NCBI RefSeq assembly: GCF_937999985.1
Contig: NZ_CALLDG010000065.1
Location: 1-11,858, forward strand
Reading direction: 5' to 3'
Source of the DNA: an uncultured Corynebacterium sp.
GTDB lineage: Bacteria > Actinomycetota > Actinomycetes > Mycobacteriales > Mycobacteriaceae
Length of the DNA: 11,858 nt
In this document: positions 1 through 5,692 of the stretch, in pieces
How positions within the stretch are numbered: position 1 is the first letter of the stretch
How the letters are laid out: every line of letters begins with the position of its first letter
Made by a program: the position numbers and the translations under genes
Notes under the pieces: model-generated
Databases searched by the model: none
The model's input: only the letters and a program-made list of their open reading frames with translations
What the model was told of the DNA's origin: nothing

Positions 1-114
1 TTGAAGCCCTAACCGCCTAGAATTAAACTAGTCCAACTTTCGGGGGCCAGTTCAGCAGGGCAGCCGGGGCTTGTTCGCGTACTGGCTTATTCTGGCCAGC
101 CCGGGTGACCTCTA
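1..114. other. Non-coding stretch downstream of ppk2
   Basis: This is the 3' flank of the minus-strand ppk2 gene. I see no gene in it. On the minus strand there is only a weak hairpin just after the stop (CTGGC and GCCAG arms separated by 8 nt) without a following T run, so no convincing intrinsic terminator is visible. A promoter-like pair (TTGAAG, 17 nt, TAAACT) sits at 1-29 on the plus strand but points into the end of ppk2. Confidence 0.5.
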
Positions 115-1005
115 TTAGTCGCCGATCTGGTCGCGACCGCGCTTGACGATCTTCGGATCCGGTTCGCCGACGACCTCGTGGTCCTTGTCTGCGTACTCGA
201 ACTTGGACAGGACGTAGCGCATCGCGTTGATGCGGGCGCGCTTCTTGTCGTTGGACTTAATGGTGATCCACGGGGACTCGTTGGTGTCCGTGTAACGGAA
301 CTGCTCTTCCTTGGCGCGGGTGTAGTCATCCCACCTGTCCAGGGAAGCCAGGTCCATCGGAGAGAGCTTCCACTGGCGAACCGGGTCCACCTGGCGAATG
401 GCGAAACGGGTGCGCTGCTCCTTTTGCGTGACGGAGAACCACAGCTTCGTCAGGGAGATACCCGAGCCCATGATCATGTTCTCCAGCATCGGAACCTCAC
501 GCAGGAACTCTGCGTGCTGATCGTTGGTGCAGAAGCCCATCACGCGCTCCACGCCGGAGCGGTTGTACCAGGAGCGGTCGAAGAAGACGATCTCGCCGCC
601 GCACGGGAAGTGCTGTACGTAACGCTGGAAGTACCAAGAGGTGGACTCGCGCTCGGAGGGCTTCTCCAGAGCCACGGTGCGGGCACCACGGGGGTTCAGG
701 TGCTCGTTGAAGCGCTTGATGGTGCCGCCCTTACCGGCAGCGTCGCGGCCCTCGAAAATAATGATGTGCTTCTGGCCGGTGTCCTTGGTCCAGTTCTGGA
801 ACTTCAGCAGCTCGATCTGCAGGGCGCGCTTGGTGGTCTCGTACTCGTCGCGACTCATGCGCTCGTCGTAGGGGTACTGGTCGCGCCAGGTATCAACCCG
901 ATGGCCGTCCGGAGTGATCAGTACCGGATCGTCTTCATCCGAGTCGTCCACCAAGTAGCCCTCGGTGGCGGCAAGATCAACCATGTGGAATTCTTCTTCG
1001 GCCAT
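115..1005 (-). CDS. ppk2: Polyphosphate kinase 2 (class I PPK2)
   Basis: Cytosolic kinase of the PPK2 family, which transfers phosphate between polyphosphate and nucleoside diphosphates (mainly NDP + polyP to NTP for one-domain class I enzymes). The 296-residue product has a P-loop GRDAAGKG at residues 86-93 and a Walker-B/lid motif FFDRSWYNR at 141-149, followed by a conserved basic C-terminal half; length fits a single-domain PPK2. I chose the ATG at 1005 because AAGGAG lies 11-12 nt upstream; the longer reading from 1119 would begin inside the porA terminator. A TAGAAT hexamer on the minus strand (1045-1040) is a possible -10. The gene is separated from porA upstream by that terminator, so it is probably transcribed alone. 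In C. glutamicum, from memory, a PPK2 gene (ppk2B) also lies beside the porin genes. The acidic segment at residues 19-26 (VDDSDEDD) is unremarkable. Family assignment is secure; donor and acceptor preference is inferred. Confidence 0.93.
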   Translation of the reverse strand: MAEEEFHMVDLAATEGYLVDDSDEDDPVLITPDGHRVDTWRDQYPYDERMSRDEYETTKRALQIELLKFQNWTKDTGQKHIIIFEGRDAAGKGGTIKRFNEHLNPRGARTVALEKPSERESTSWYFQRYVQHFPCGGEIVFFDRSWYNRSGVERVMGFCTNDQHAEFLREVPMLENMIMGSGISLTKLWFSVTQKEQRTRFAIRQVDPVRQWKLSPMDLASLDRWDDYTRAKEEQFRYTDTNESPWITIKSNDKKRARINAMRYVLSKFEYADKDHEVVGEPDPKIVKRGRDQIGD

Positions 1006-1120
1006 GTGCCTGGGTTCTCCTTCGCCTGAAGATTTTTCAATTCTAGTAGCACTTCCCAGTCTAGTGGTTTTGGCCCAGCTATACAGATATGCCGGAACCA
1101 CATGGGGTAGGAAAGGCACG

Positions 1121-1148
1121 AAAAAACCCCGGCCGAAGCCGGGGCTTT
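1121..1148 (-). terminator. Intrinsic terminator of porA
   Basis: Read on the minus strand this is AAAG, then a perfect 7-bp GC stem (CCCCGGC / GCCGGGG) closed by a TTCG tetraloop, then a run of T (1126-1121). It lies 18 nt past the porA stop and upstream of ppk2. It is a canonical rho-independent terminator and should insulate ppk2 from the highly expressed porin transcript. Confidence 0.93.
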
Positions 1149-1165
1149 AACTGTTCAGCGGAAGC

Positions 1166-1288
1166 TTACTTAGCAGCGGTCCACTTAACGATGGTCTCGA
1201 TATCGTCCTTCAGGCCCTTGAAGATGTTGCCGAAGCCACCCAGGAAGGTGCCCAGCTGGCCGAAGATCTCGGTAATCTGATCGATCAT
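1166..1288 (-). CDS. porA: Cell-wall channel protein PorA (40-residue mini-porin)
   Basis: Encodes a 40-residue acidic amphipathic peptide (begins MIDQITEIFG, ends IVKWTAAK). No signal peptide, no cysteine or serine; net charge about -1; a glycine-rich middle (residues 10-25) alternates with large hydrophobic residues, as in corynebacterial PorA/PorH peptides that oligomerise as helices in the mycolic-acid outer membrane. A strong AGAGGAG Shine-Dalgarno lies 6 nt before the ATG, a promoter-like pair lies about 90 nt upstream, and a strong terminator follows. Identification rests on this character plus location between groEL and ppk2, where porA/porH lie in C. glutamicum. From memory, C. jeikeium has a 40-residue, homo-oligomeric, anion-selective PorA; this is probably the same protein or a close relative. 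No second (PorH-like) frame is evident between it and groEL. Such genes are easily missed because of their size. Confidence 0.85.
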   Translation of the reverse strand: MIDQITEIFGQLGTFLGGFGNIFKGLKDDIETIVKWTAAK

Positions 1289-1380
1289 TGTGTTCTCCTC
1301 TTAAGAGATCGGGGGCGCCAGGTTCCCTGGGCCCAAAACTTTCTGTGGTAGTGACGCCCCCTCTAGGCCGTCTGGAGAAT

Positions 1381-1408
1381 AGAGTAGCGGATCTGCGAAA
1401 AGCCACAA
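1381..1408 (-). promoter_or_regulatory. Putative porA promoter
   Basis: On the minus strand TTGTGG (1408-1403) and TACTCT (1386-1381) are separated by 16 nt. The -10 fits the actinobacterial TANNNT pattern. Transcription would begin near 1374, giving a leader of roughly 85 nt before porA. The -35 lies inside the right arm, as read on the minus strand, of a 10-bp inverted repeat (1405-1414 with 1476-1485). Predicted from sequence only. Confidence 0.45.
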
Positions 1409-1485
1409 CCCCTGGGCGGAACCTTCTTCAAAGTCACCCCCCACCAGGGGGTAACAGTTCGGTAAAGATCCAGCTCAGGGGTTGT
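1405..1485. repeat. Nested inverted repeats upstream of porA
   Basis: A perfect 10-bp inverted repeat, ACAACCCCTG at 1405-1414 and CAGGGGTTGT at 1476-1485, encloses a second inverted repeat with ACCCCC at 1436-1441 and GGGGGT at 1447-1452 (5-nt loop). No T run follows on either strand, so it does not look like a terminator of groEL. Its overlap with the putative porA -35 suggests a regulatory role, but that is inference. The rest of the 264-bp gap between porA and groEL shows no gene; a short palindrome ACCTAGGT lies at 1501-1508. Confidence 0.5.
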
Positions 1486-1552
1486 TTTTACGGCGAGTCT
1501 ACCTAGGTTAAATCTAGGGAAACTAGCTATTTTTAGTTGTTTTGCATGAGGC

Positions 1553-3196
1553 CTAGAAGCCGCCCATGCCACCCATCTCGTCGGCGCCCGGCATTGCCGG
1601 TGCCTCCGGCTCCGGCTTGTCCGCGACGACAGCCTCGGTCGTCAGGAACAGCGCTGCGATGGAGGCAGCGTTCTGCAGCGCGGAACGGGTGACCTTCACC
1701 GGATCAGAGATGCCAGCGCCCAGCAGGTCCACGTACTCGCCGGTTGCAGCGTTCAGACCCTCGCCTGCAGGCAGGTTGGCAACCTTGTCCACAACTACGC
1801 CCGGCTCCAGGCCAGCGTTGTGAGCGATCTGCTTCAGCGGGGCTGCCAGGGCTGCGCGTACGATCTGTACGCCGGTAGCCTCGTCGCCTTCCAGGCCCAG
1901 GTTGTCGTCCAGCACGTTGGCGGTCTGCAGCAGGGCTGCGCCACCGCCGGCGACGATGCCCTCTTCTGCGGCTGCCTTAGCGTTGCGCACGGCATCCTCG
2001 ATGCGGTGCTTGCGCTCCTTCAGCTCCACCTCGGTAGCGGCACCAACCTGCAGCACTGCAACGCCGCCGGACAGCTTAGCCAGGCGCTCCTGCAGCTTCT
2101 CTGCGTCATAGTCAGAGTCCGCGTTCTCGATCTCCTGGCGAATCTGCTTGATACGGCCAGCCAGCTGCTCTGCGGAGCCTGCGCCGTCGACGATGGTCGT
2201 ATCGTCCTTGGTCACCACGACCTTGCGGGCGGTGCCCAGCATCGGCAGGTCAGCAGTCTCCAGGGAGAGGCCGACCTCTTCAGCGATAACCTGGCCGCCG
2301 GTCAGGATCGCGATGTCCTGCAGCTGTGCCTTGCGGCGGTCGCCGAAGCCAGGCGCCTTCACGGCGACGGACTTGAAGGTGCCGCGGATCTTGTTAACAA
2401 CCAGGGTGGACAGAGCCTCGCCCTCGATGTCCTCGGCAACGATCAGCAGCGGCTTGCCGGACTGCATAACCTTCTCTAGCAGCGGCAGCAGGTCCTTCAC
2501 GTTGGAGATCTTGGAGCTAACCAGCAGGATGTACGGATCCTCCAGCACAGCCTCGCCACGCTCCACGTCGGTGGCGAAGTAGCCGGAGATGTAGCCCTTG
2601 TCGAAGCGCATACCCTCGGTGACCTCGAGGTTCACGCCGAAGGCGTTGGACTCCTCGACGGTGATCACGCCATCCTTGTTCAGCTGGCCGTCGCCGACCT
2701 TGTACATAGCCTCGGCGATCAGCTCGCCGATCTTCTCGTCAGCAGCAGAAATACCGGCGGTAGCGGCGATCTGCTCCTGAGTCTCGATCTCCTTGGCGTG
2801 GCTCAGCAGCTCTGCCGTGATCTTCTCCACGCCAGCCTGGATGCCGCGCTTGATACCCATCGGGTTGGAGCCAGCGGCAACGTTGCGCAGACCCTCGCGC
2901 ACCAGGGACTGCGCCAGGACGGTAGCGGTGGTGGTGCCGTCGCCAGCGACGTCGTCAGTCTTCTTGGCGACTTCCTTAACCAGCTCAGCGCCGATCTTCT
3001 CGTAGGGGTCTTCCAGCTCGATTTCGCGAGCGATCGTCACACCGTCGTTGGTGATCGTCGGGGCGCCCCACTTGCGCTCCAGGACGACGTTGCGTCCCTT
3101 CGGGCCGAGGGTTACCTTAACCGCGTCTGCCAGGGTGTTCAGACCCTTTTCCAGTCCGCGGCGTGCTTCTTCGTCGAATGCAATCATCTTAGCCAT
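1553..3196 (-). CDS. groEL: Chaperonin GroEL (60 kDa, GroEL2 type)
   Basis: ATP-driven 14-mer chaperonin that encloses and folds non-native cytosolic proteins. The 547-residue product begins MAKMIAFDEEARRG, carries TLGPKGRNV at 29-37 and the nucleotide-site segment DDVAGDGTTTATVLA at 81-95, a VAGGGAAL hinge segment in the C-terminal equatorial region, and a Gly-Met-rich tail ending GGMGGF. The Gly-Met tail and absence of an adjacent groES indicate the actinobacterial GroEL2 (housekeeping) copy rather than the His-tailed GroEL1 of a groES operon. I took the ATG at 3196 rather than the reading from 3232, because the conserved family N-terminus starts here; GGAGG lies about 13 nt upstream. Regulation: a CIRCE operator at 3317-3343 predicts HrcA repression relieved by heat, and an unexplained 18-bp palindrome lies in the leader. 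Length and motifs are full; no strong terminator follows. Confidence 0.98.
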   Translation of the reverse strand: MAKMIAFDEEARRGLEKGLNTLADAVKVTLGPKGRNVVLERKWGAPTITNDGVTIAREIELEDPYEKIGAELVKEVAKKTDDVAGDGTTTATVLAQSLVREGLRNVAAGSNPMGIKRGIQAGVEKITAELLSHAKEIETQEQIAATAGISAADEKIGELIAEAMYKVGDGQLNKDGVITVEESNAFGVNLEVTEGMRFDKGYISGYFATDVERGEAVLEDPYILLVSSKISNVKDLLPLLEKVMQSGKPLLIVAEDIEGEALSTLVVNKIRGTFKSVAVKAPGFGDRRKAQLQDIAILTGGQVIAEEVGLSLETADLPMLGTARKVVVTKDDTTIVDGAGSAEQLAGRIKQIRQEIENADSDYDAEKLQERLAKLSGGVAVLQVGAATEVELKERKHRIEDAVRNAKAAAEEGIVAGGGAALLQTANVLDDNLGLEGDEATGVQIVRAALAAPLKQIAHNAGLEPGVVVDKVANLPAGEGLNAATGEYVDLLGAGISDPVKVTRSALQNAASIAALFLTTEAVVADKPEPEAPAMPGADEMGGMGGF

Positions 3197-3271
3197 GAGG
3201 CTTTTGGATCCTCCGTTTAGAGTTGGCGACACATACGGCTCAGATCAAGCGCCCGCGACGGCACGGATGAA

Positions 3272-3289
3272 TGAATGTCGCGACATTCA
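3272..3289. promoter_or_regulatory. 18-bp perfect palindrome in the groEL leader
   Basis: TGAATGTCGCGACATTCA reads identically on both strands. It lies between the CIRCE element and the groEL start, about 75 nt before the ATG, so it is in or near the 5' leader. As DNA it resembles a dimeric repressor site; as RNA it could fold as a hairpin with a CGCG loop. It does not match the HspR site (CTTGAGT-N7-ACTCAAG), LexA, DtxR, GlxR or McbR consensus as I remember them. Confidence 0.55.
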
Positions 3290-3316
3290 CCCTCACTTCA
3301 TCTGACGGTTATTTTT

Positions 3317-3343
3317 CTGGCACTCCCTTAGTTCAAGTGCTAA
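3317..3343. promoter_or_regulatory. CIRCE operator (HrcA site) of groEL
   Basis: Minus strand TTAGCACTT, 9 nt, GAGTGCCAG, compared with the CIRCE consensus TTAGCACTC-N9-GAGTGCTAA: 15 of 18 arm positions match and the spacer has the exact length. A further perfect half-site TTAGCACTC on the plus strand at 3352-3360 forms a second inverted pair with the nearer arm, with an 8-nt spacer. It lies upstream of groEL, where HrcA repression is established for the family. Confidence 0.88.
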
Positions 3344-3348
3344 CCCCG

Positions 3349-3377
3349 TTTTTAGCACTCTCCCCCATCGTCTGCAA
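3349..3377 (-). promoter_or_regulatory. Putative groEL promoter
   Basis: On the minus strand TTGCAG (3377-3372), 17 nt, TAAAAA (3354-3349). Transcription would start inside the CIRCE element, the usual arrangement for HrcA control. The -10 is only a fair match; an alternative -35 is TTGAAC (3336-3331), inside CIRCE itself, but no good -10 follows it. Confidence 0.4.
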
Positions 3378-3415
3378 GGTGCCATACATGCGAATCGACT
3401 GTCCCGTCCGGTCGC

Positions 3416-3421
3416 TACAGT
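3416..3421 (+). promoter_or_regulatory. Putative -10 for leaderless peptidase transcript
   Basis: TACAGT fits the TANNNT -10 pattern and ends 8 nt before the ATG at 3430. No Shine-Dalgarno sequence is present in the intervening bases, so the mRNA probably begins at or next to the start codon. No clear -35 is seen. Confidence 0.5.
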
Positions 3422-3429
3422 AGTTATCT

Positions 3430-4833
3430 ATGAGCGATACCAACAGTGAATCCAATACCTCGCAGCTAGACCTCGCCCGTACCGCCATCGCGGAGCAGAT
3501 GCCACAGCTCAAGGAAGACCTCACAACTCTCGTCTCCTTCGAGTCGGTCCACTCCACGCCGGGTCTGGAAGAGGCCAATGCCGCCGCCGCGCAGTGGGTC
3601 ATCGACGCATTCACCAGCGTGGGCATCCCCGTCGAAGGCCACGTCACCACCGACGGCTCCACCTCCGTCATCGGCGTGCGCGAACCCGCTGAGGGCTACC
3701 CAACGATCCTCCTGTACTCCCACTTCGATGTGCAGCCCGCCGGCGACGTCGAAGCGTGGACCGATGACCCGTGGACCCTCACCGAGCGCGATGGCCGCTG
3801 GTATGGCCGCGGCACCGCCGACTGCAAGGGCCACGTCGCCATGCACGTTGCTGTGCTGCGTGCTCTTTCTATTCTTTCGGACGCCCACTTCCCCGCCGCC
3901 AAGAATCTCGGCATCCGGATCGTCGTCGAGGGCTCGGAGGAGCGCGGCGGTTATGGCCTGGAGGACCTGCTGACCGAAAAGCCGGAGCTATTCGCTGCCG
4001 ACACTTTCCTCATTGCCGATTCCGGCAATGACGCCCTAGGCGAGCCGAGCCTGTGCACCGCGCTGCGCGGTTCCGCGCCGGTCACGGTGCGCACCCGCAC
4101 GCTGGCACAGCCGATGCACTCCGGCCAGTTCGGTGGCTCGGCGCCGGATGCCTTGGTCGAGCTGGTGCAGCTTCTTTCCACCCTTCACGACGAAAACGGT
4201 CTGGTGGCCGTCCCGGGATTGGAGCCGAAGGAGCGCTGGGGTGGCGTCGGACCAACAGAACAGGCATTCCGCGACAACGCCGGGGTAACCGACGGCGTGG
4301 AGCTGTACGGCGCCGGCGAGTGGCAGCCGAACGACCTGACGGTGATGAATCCGTCGATCACGATCACGGGCCTGGATGCGCTATCGGTGGCGGACTCGGT
4401 GAACTCCGTGCCTGCGACCGCGGCGGCCGTGGTGAGCCTTCGCGTTCCCCCGGGACGCGAGCCGCAGGAATGCCAGGATCTGCTGGTAAAGCACCTGGAA
4501 AACCAGAAGACGAACGCGCAGGTGGAGATCGAGCGCGGTTCCCTGGCCGAGGCATTCCAGGCGGATACCTCCGGCCCGGCACTGCAGCGGCTCGGCGAGG
4601 CGCTGGGCGAGGTGTACGGCAAGGAGACGATGGAGGTCGCCTCCGGCGGGTCGATTCCGCTGACCAACAAGCTGCTAGGCGCGTACCCACAGGCGGAGCT
4701 TGCGCTGTACGGCATCGAGGAGCCGAAGTGCGCCATCCACTCCGCGGACGAGTCCGTGGATCCGGGCGAGATCGAGGCCATCGCAACGGCCGAGTTGCTG
4801 TTCCTGCTGCGCACCGCAGAGGCGCACAGCTAA
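3430..4833 (+). CDS. M20 family metallopeptidase (dipeptidase)
   Basis: Cytosolic zinc-dependent peptidase of the M20 (DapE/CPG2/carnosinase-like) superfamily, expected to hydrolyse dipeptides or related amides. The 467-residue product has the metal ligands and catalytic residues in order: SHFDVQPAG (His98, Asp100), GRGTADCKG with bridging Asp131, GSEE with catalytic Glu170 and ligand Glu171, LIADSGN with Asp197, and a C-terminal CAIHSADE (His437). The part between about residues 205 and 370 should be the lid/dimerisation domain. Length is normal for M20 dipeptidases. No signal peptide is seen. It diverges from groEL across a 233-bp gap and seems to be transcribed alone as a leaderless mRNA. 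M20 enzymes with this arrangement are often named dipeptidase or DapE-like in actinobacteria; the exact substrate cannot be read from sequence, and succinyl-diaminopimelate desuccinylase is less likely given the HSADESVDPGEI tail. Confidence 0.9.
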   Translation: MSDTNSESNTSQLDLARTAIAEQMPQLKEDLTTLVSFESVHSTPGLEEANAAAAQWVIDAFTSVGIPVEGHVTTDGSTSVIGVREPAEGYPTILLYSHFDVQPAGDVEAWTDDPWTLTERDGRWYGRGTADCKGHVAMHVAVLRALSILSDAHFPAAKNLGIRIVVEGSEERGGYGLEDLLTEKPELFAADTFLIADSGNDALGEPSLCTALRGSAPVTVRTRTLAQPMHSGQFGGSAPDALVELVQLLSTLHDENGLVAVPGLEPKERWGGVGPTEQAFRDNAGVTDGVELYGAGEWQPNDLTVMNPSITITGLDALSVADSVNSVPATAAAVVSLRVPPGREPQECQDLLVKHLENQKTNAQVEIERGSLAEAFQADTSGPALQRLGEALGEVYGKETMEVASGGSIPLTNKLLGAYPQAELALYGIEEPKCAIHSADESVDPGEIEAIATAELLFLLRTAEAHS

Positions 4834-4843
4834 ACGCCTAAAA

Positions 4844-4889
4844 TCTCACTTAATGAGAAATAGACAACAGTTTGAATCTCAGAGTGAGA
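4844..4889. repeat. Two TCTCA/TGAGA inverted repeats
   Basis: TCTCA-CTTAA-TGAGA at 4844-4858 and TCTCA-GAG-TGAGA at 4877-4889 have the same arms with 5-nt and 3-nt spacers. The second overlaps the -35 and spacer of the predicted promoter at 4872-4900. They could be two operator sites for one regulator, or chance in an AT-rich stretch. The first could also form a weak hairpin after the peptidase gene, without a T run. Confidence 0.4.
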
Positions 4890-4900
4890 CGGATTACATT
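4872..4900 (+). promoter_or_regulatory. Putative sigma-A promoter for the LeuA-domain gene
   Basis: TTGAAT (4872-4877), a 17-nt spacer, and TACATT (4895-4900). It is the best -35/-10 pair in the window by eye. A start near 4907 would give a leader of about 95 nt containing two adjacent hairpins. Confidence 0.55.
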
Positions 4901-4917
4901 ATTTAACTAGCAGTACT

Positions 4918-4960
4918 TTATATAGGTACCGAACTATATAAGCACCCATTCAACGGGTGC
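4918..4960 (+). promoter_or_regulatory. Two abutting hairpins in a structured leader
   Basis: Hairpin 1 has TTATATAG at 4918-4925 and CTATATAA at 4934-4941 (8-bp perfect stem, 8-nt loop). Hairpin 2 follows with no gap: GCACCC at 4942-4947 and GGGTGC at 4955-4960 (6-bp stem, 7-nt loop). Neither is followed by a T run. They lie between the predicted promoter and the LeuA-domain gene. They could control that gene's mRNA, end the peptidase transcript, or the first could be a second AT-rich promoter or operator. I see no leucine-rich leader peptide. Confidence 0.45.
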
Positions 4961-5001
4961 CCACGGCCAACTAGATCTTGTTCCAGAAAAATCGAGTCAT
5001 C

Positions 5002-5622
5002 ATGAACGTTTCCTCTACGAACACCACGACCCTGATCCGCTTCGCCAGCTCGGACCAGAACCTAGATCTAGACGCGCCTGTATACACCCCGCTACCCAGC
5101 GGTCGCCGCTCCACCGCGAAGACTTATAGCGAGCCGGTGCACACCCGCATCGAGAAGCGCCGCAAGCGCACCCGCACCTTCGCGGAAGATCCGTTCCGCG
5201 CCCGCTTCGGCCAGCGCCTGCCGGTAGGCATGCGCCAGGAAGCCCGCGGCATGGAGTGGAAGAAGTTCATCCGCACCTATGCACCCGGCGCGATCCGCGT
5301 GGACTATCTGAAGGCCACCCGCCTTTCTCTGGGCCGCCACAACTTCGACATGCAGGTCAGTGGCCTGCGCGCCGACGGGCAGTCCACCCGCGTGGAAATC
5401 ACCGCAATGGGTGCGTCCTCGGCAATGTCGGAGACCCTGGCCGACCACGGCTTCCCCGTAGAGATCGCAGAGTTCCACCAGTACGACATCTTCGAGGCCA
5501 CCGTGACCTTCATCTACGCGGTGCACAAGTCCAAGCGCGTGTGGGCAGTTGGCTTCGGTGCGGACCGCGATACCTCCATCGCCAGCGCCCTGTGCAACGC
5601 AGCTGCCCGCCTGCACATCTAA
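5002..5622 (+). CDS. Stand-alone LeuA-type regulatory (dimer) domain protein
   Basis: A 206-residue protein with no catalytic TIM barrel. Residues about 74-204 resemble, by motif order from memory, the C-terminal regulatory domain of 2-isopropylmalate synthase (LeuA_dimer): an MEWKKFIRTYAPGAIR segment like the EIW-F-Y entry helix, then ITAMGASS, LADHGFPVEI, and KRVWAVG followed by ASALCNAAARL, which parallels KTVWGVG...ASLRAVVSAVNR of LeuA. The first 70 residues are polar and basic (EKRRKRTRTF at 51-60) and look disordered. The loop that in LeuA reads GNGP and helps hold leucine is GASS here (137-140), so feedback-ligand binding may be altered or lost. The ATG at 5002 has no clear Shine-Dalgarno; a TTG at 4978 in frame is an alternative. 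It could be an orphan amino-acid sensor, a subunit that pairs with LeuA, or a remnant; intact length and an own promoter argue against decay. It converges on the ligase gene downstream. Confidence 0.65.
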   Translation: MNVSSTNTTTLIRFASSDQNLDLDAPVYTPLPSGRRSTAKTYSEPVHTRIEKRRKRTRTFAEDPFRARFGQRLPVGMRQEARGMEWKKFIRTYAPGAIRVDYLKATRLSLGRHNFDMQVSGLRADGQSTRVEITAMGASSAMSETLADHGFPVEIAEFHQYDIFEATVTFIYAVHKSKRVWAVGFGADRDTSIASALCNAAARLHI

Positions 5623-5692
5623 GCTCAGCGCCTCTAAGCTCAGCCGCGTAATGGTGGCTAGGCCACGCCACTGTCACGTAACTGCCGCGTAA
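5618..5692. other. Convergent gap with short repeats and a small hairpin
   Basis: The 12-bp unit TCTAAGCTCAGC occurs at 5618-5629 and 5633-5644; the 15-bp period duplicates the stop codon in frame. GCCGCGTAA occurs at 5643-5651 and 5684-5692. A 5-bp hairpin (GTGGC/GCCAC, 3-nt loop) lies at 5654-5666 without a T run on either side. It may act as a weak bidirectional terminator between the two converging genes. Confidence 0.4.

Noticed and set aside
1..29. Promoter-like TTGAAG-N17-TAAACT on the plus strand
   Set aside because: It points into the 3' end of ppk2 and has no gene in front of it; it could drive an antisense RNA, but one match to loose consensus is not enough.
178..1029. Plus-strand open frame of 283 codons
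   Set aside because: It lies antisense to ppk2, whose P-loop and Walker-B motifs are clear; the translation is low-complexity L/V/G/A without recognisable domains, typical of high-GC shadow frames.
1006..1119. Longer N-terminus for PPK2 starting at 1119
   Set aside because: It would add 38 non-conserved residues and would begin inside the porA terminator; the ATG at 1005 has a Shine-Dalgarno.
1820..2479. Plus-strand open frame of 219 codons
   Set aside because: It is antisense to groEL and shows no domain; shadow frame.
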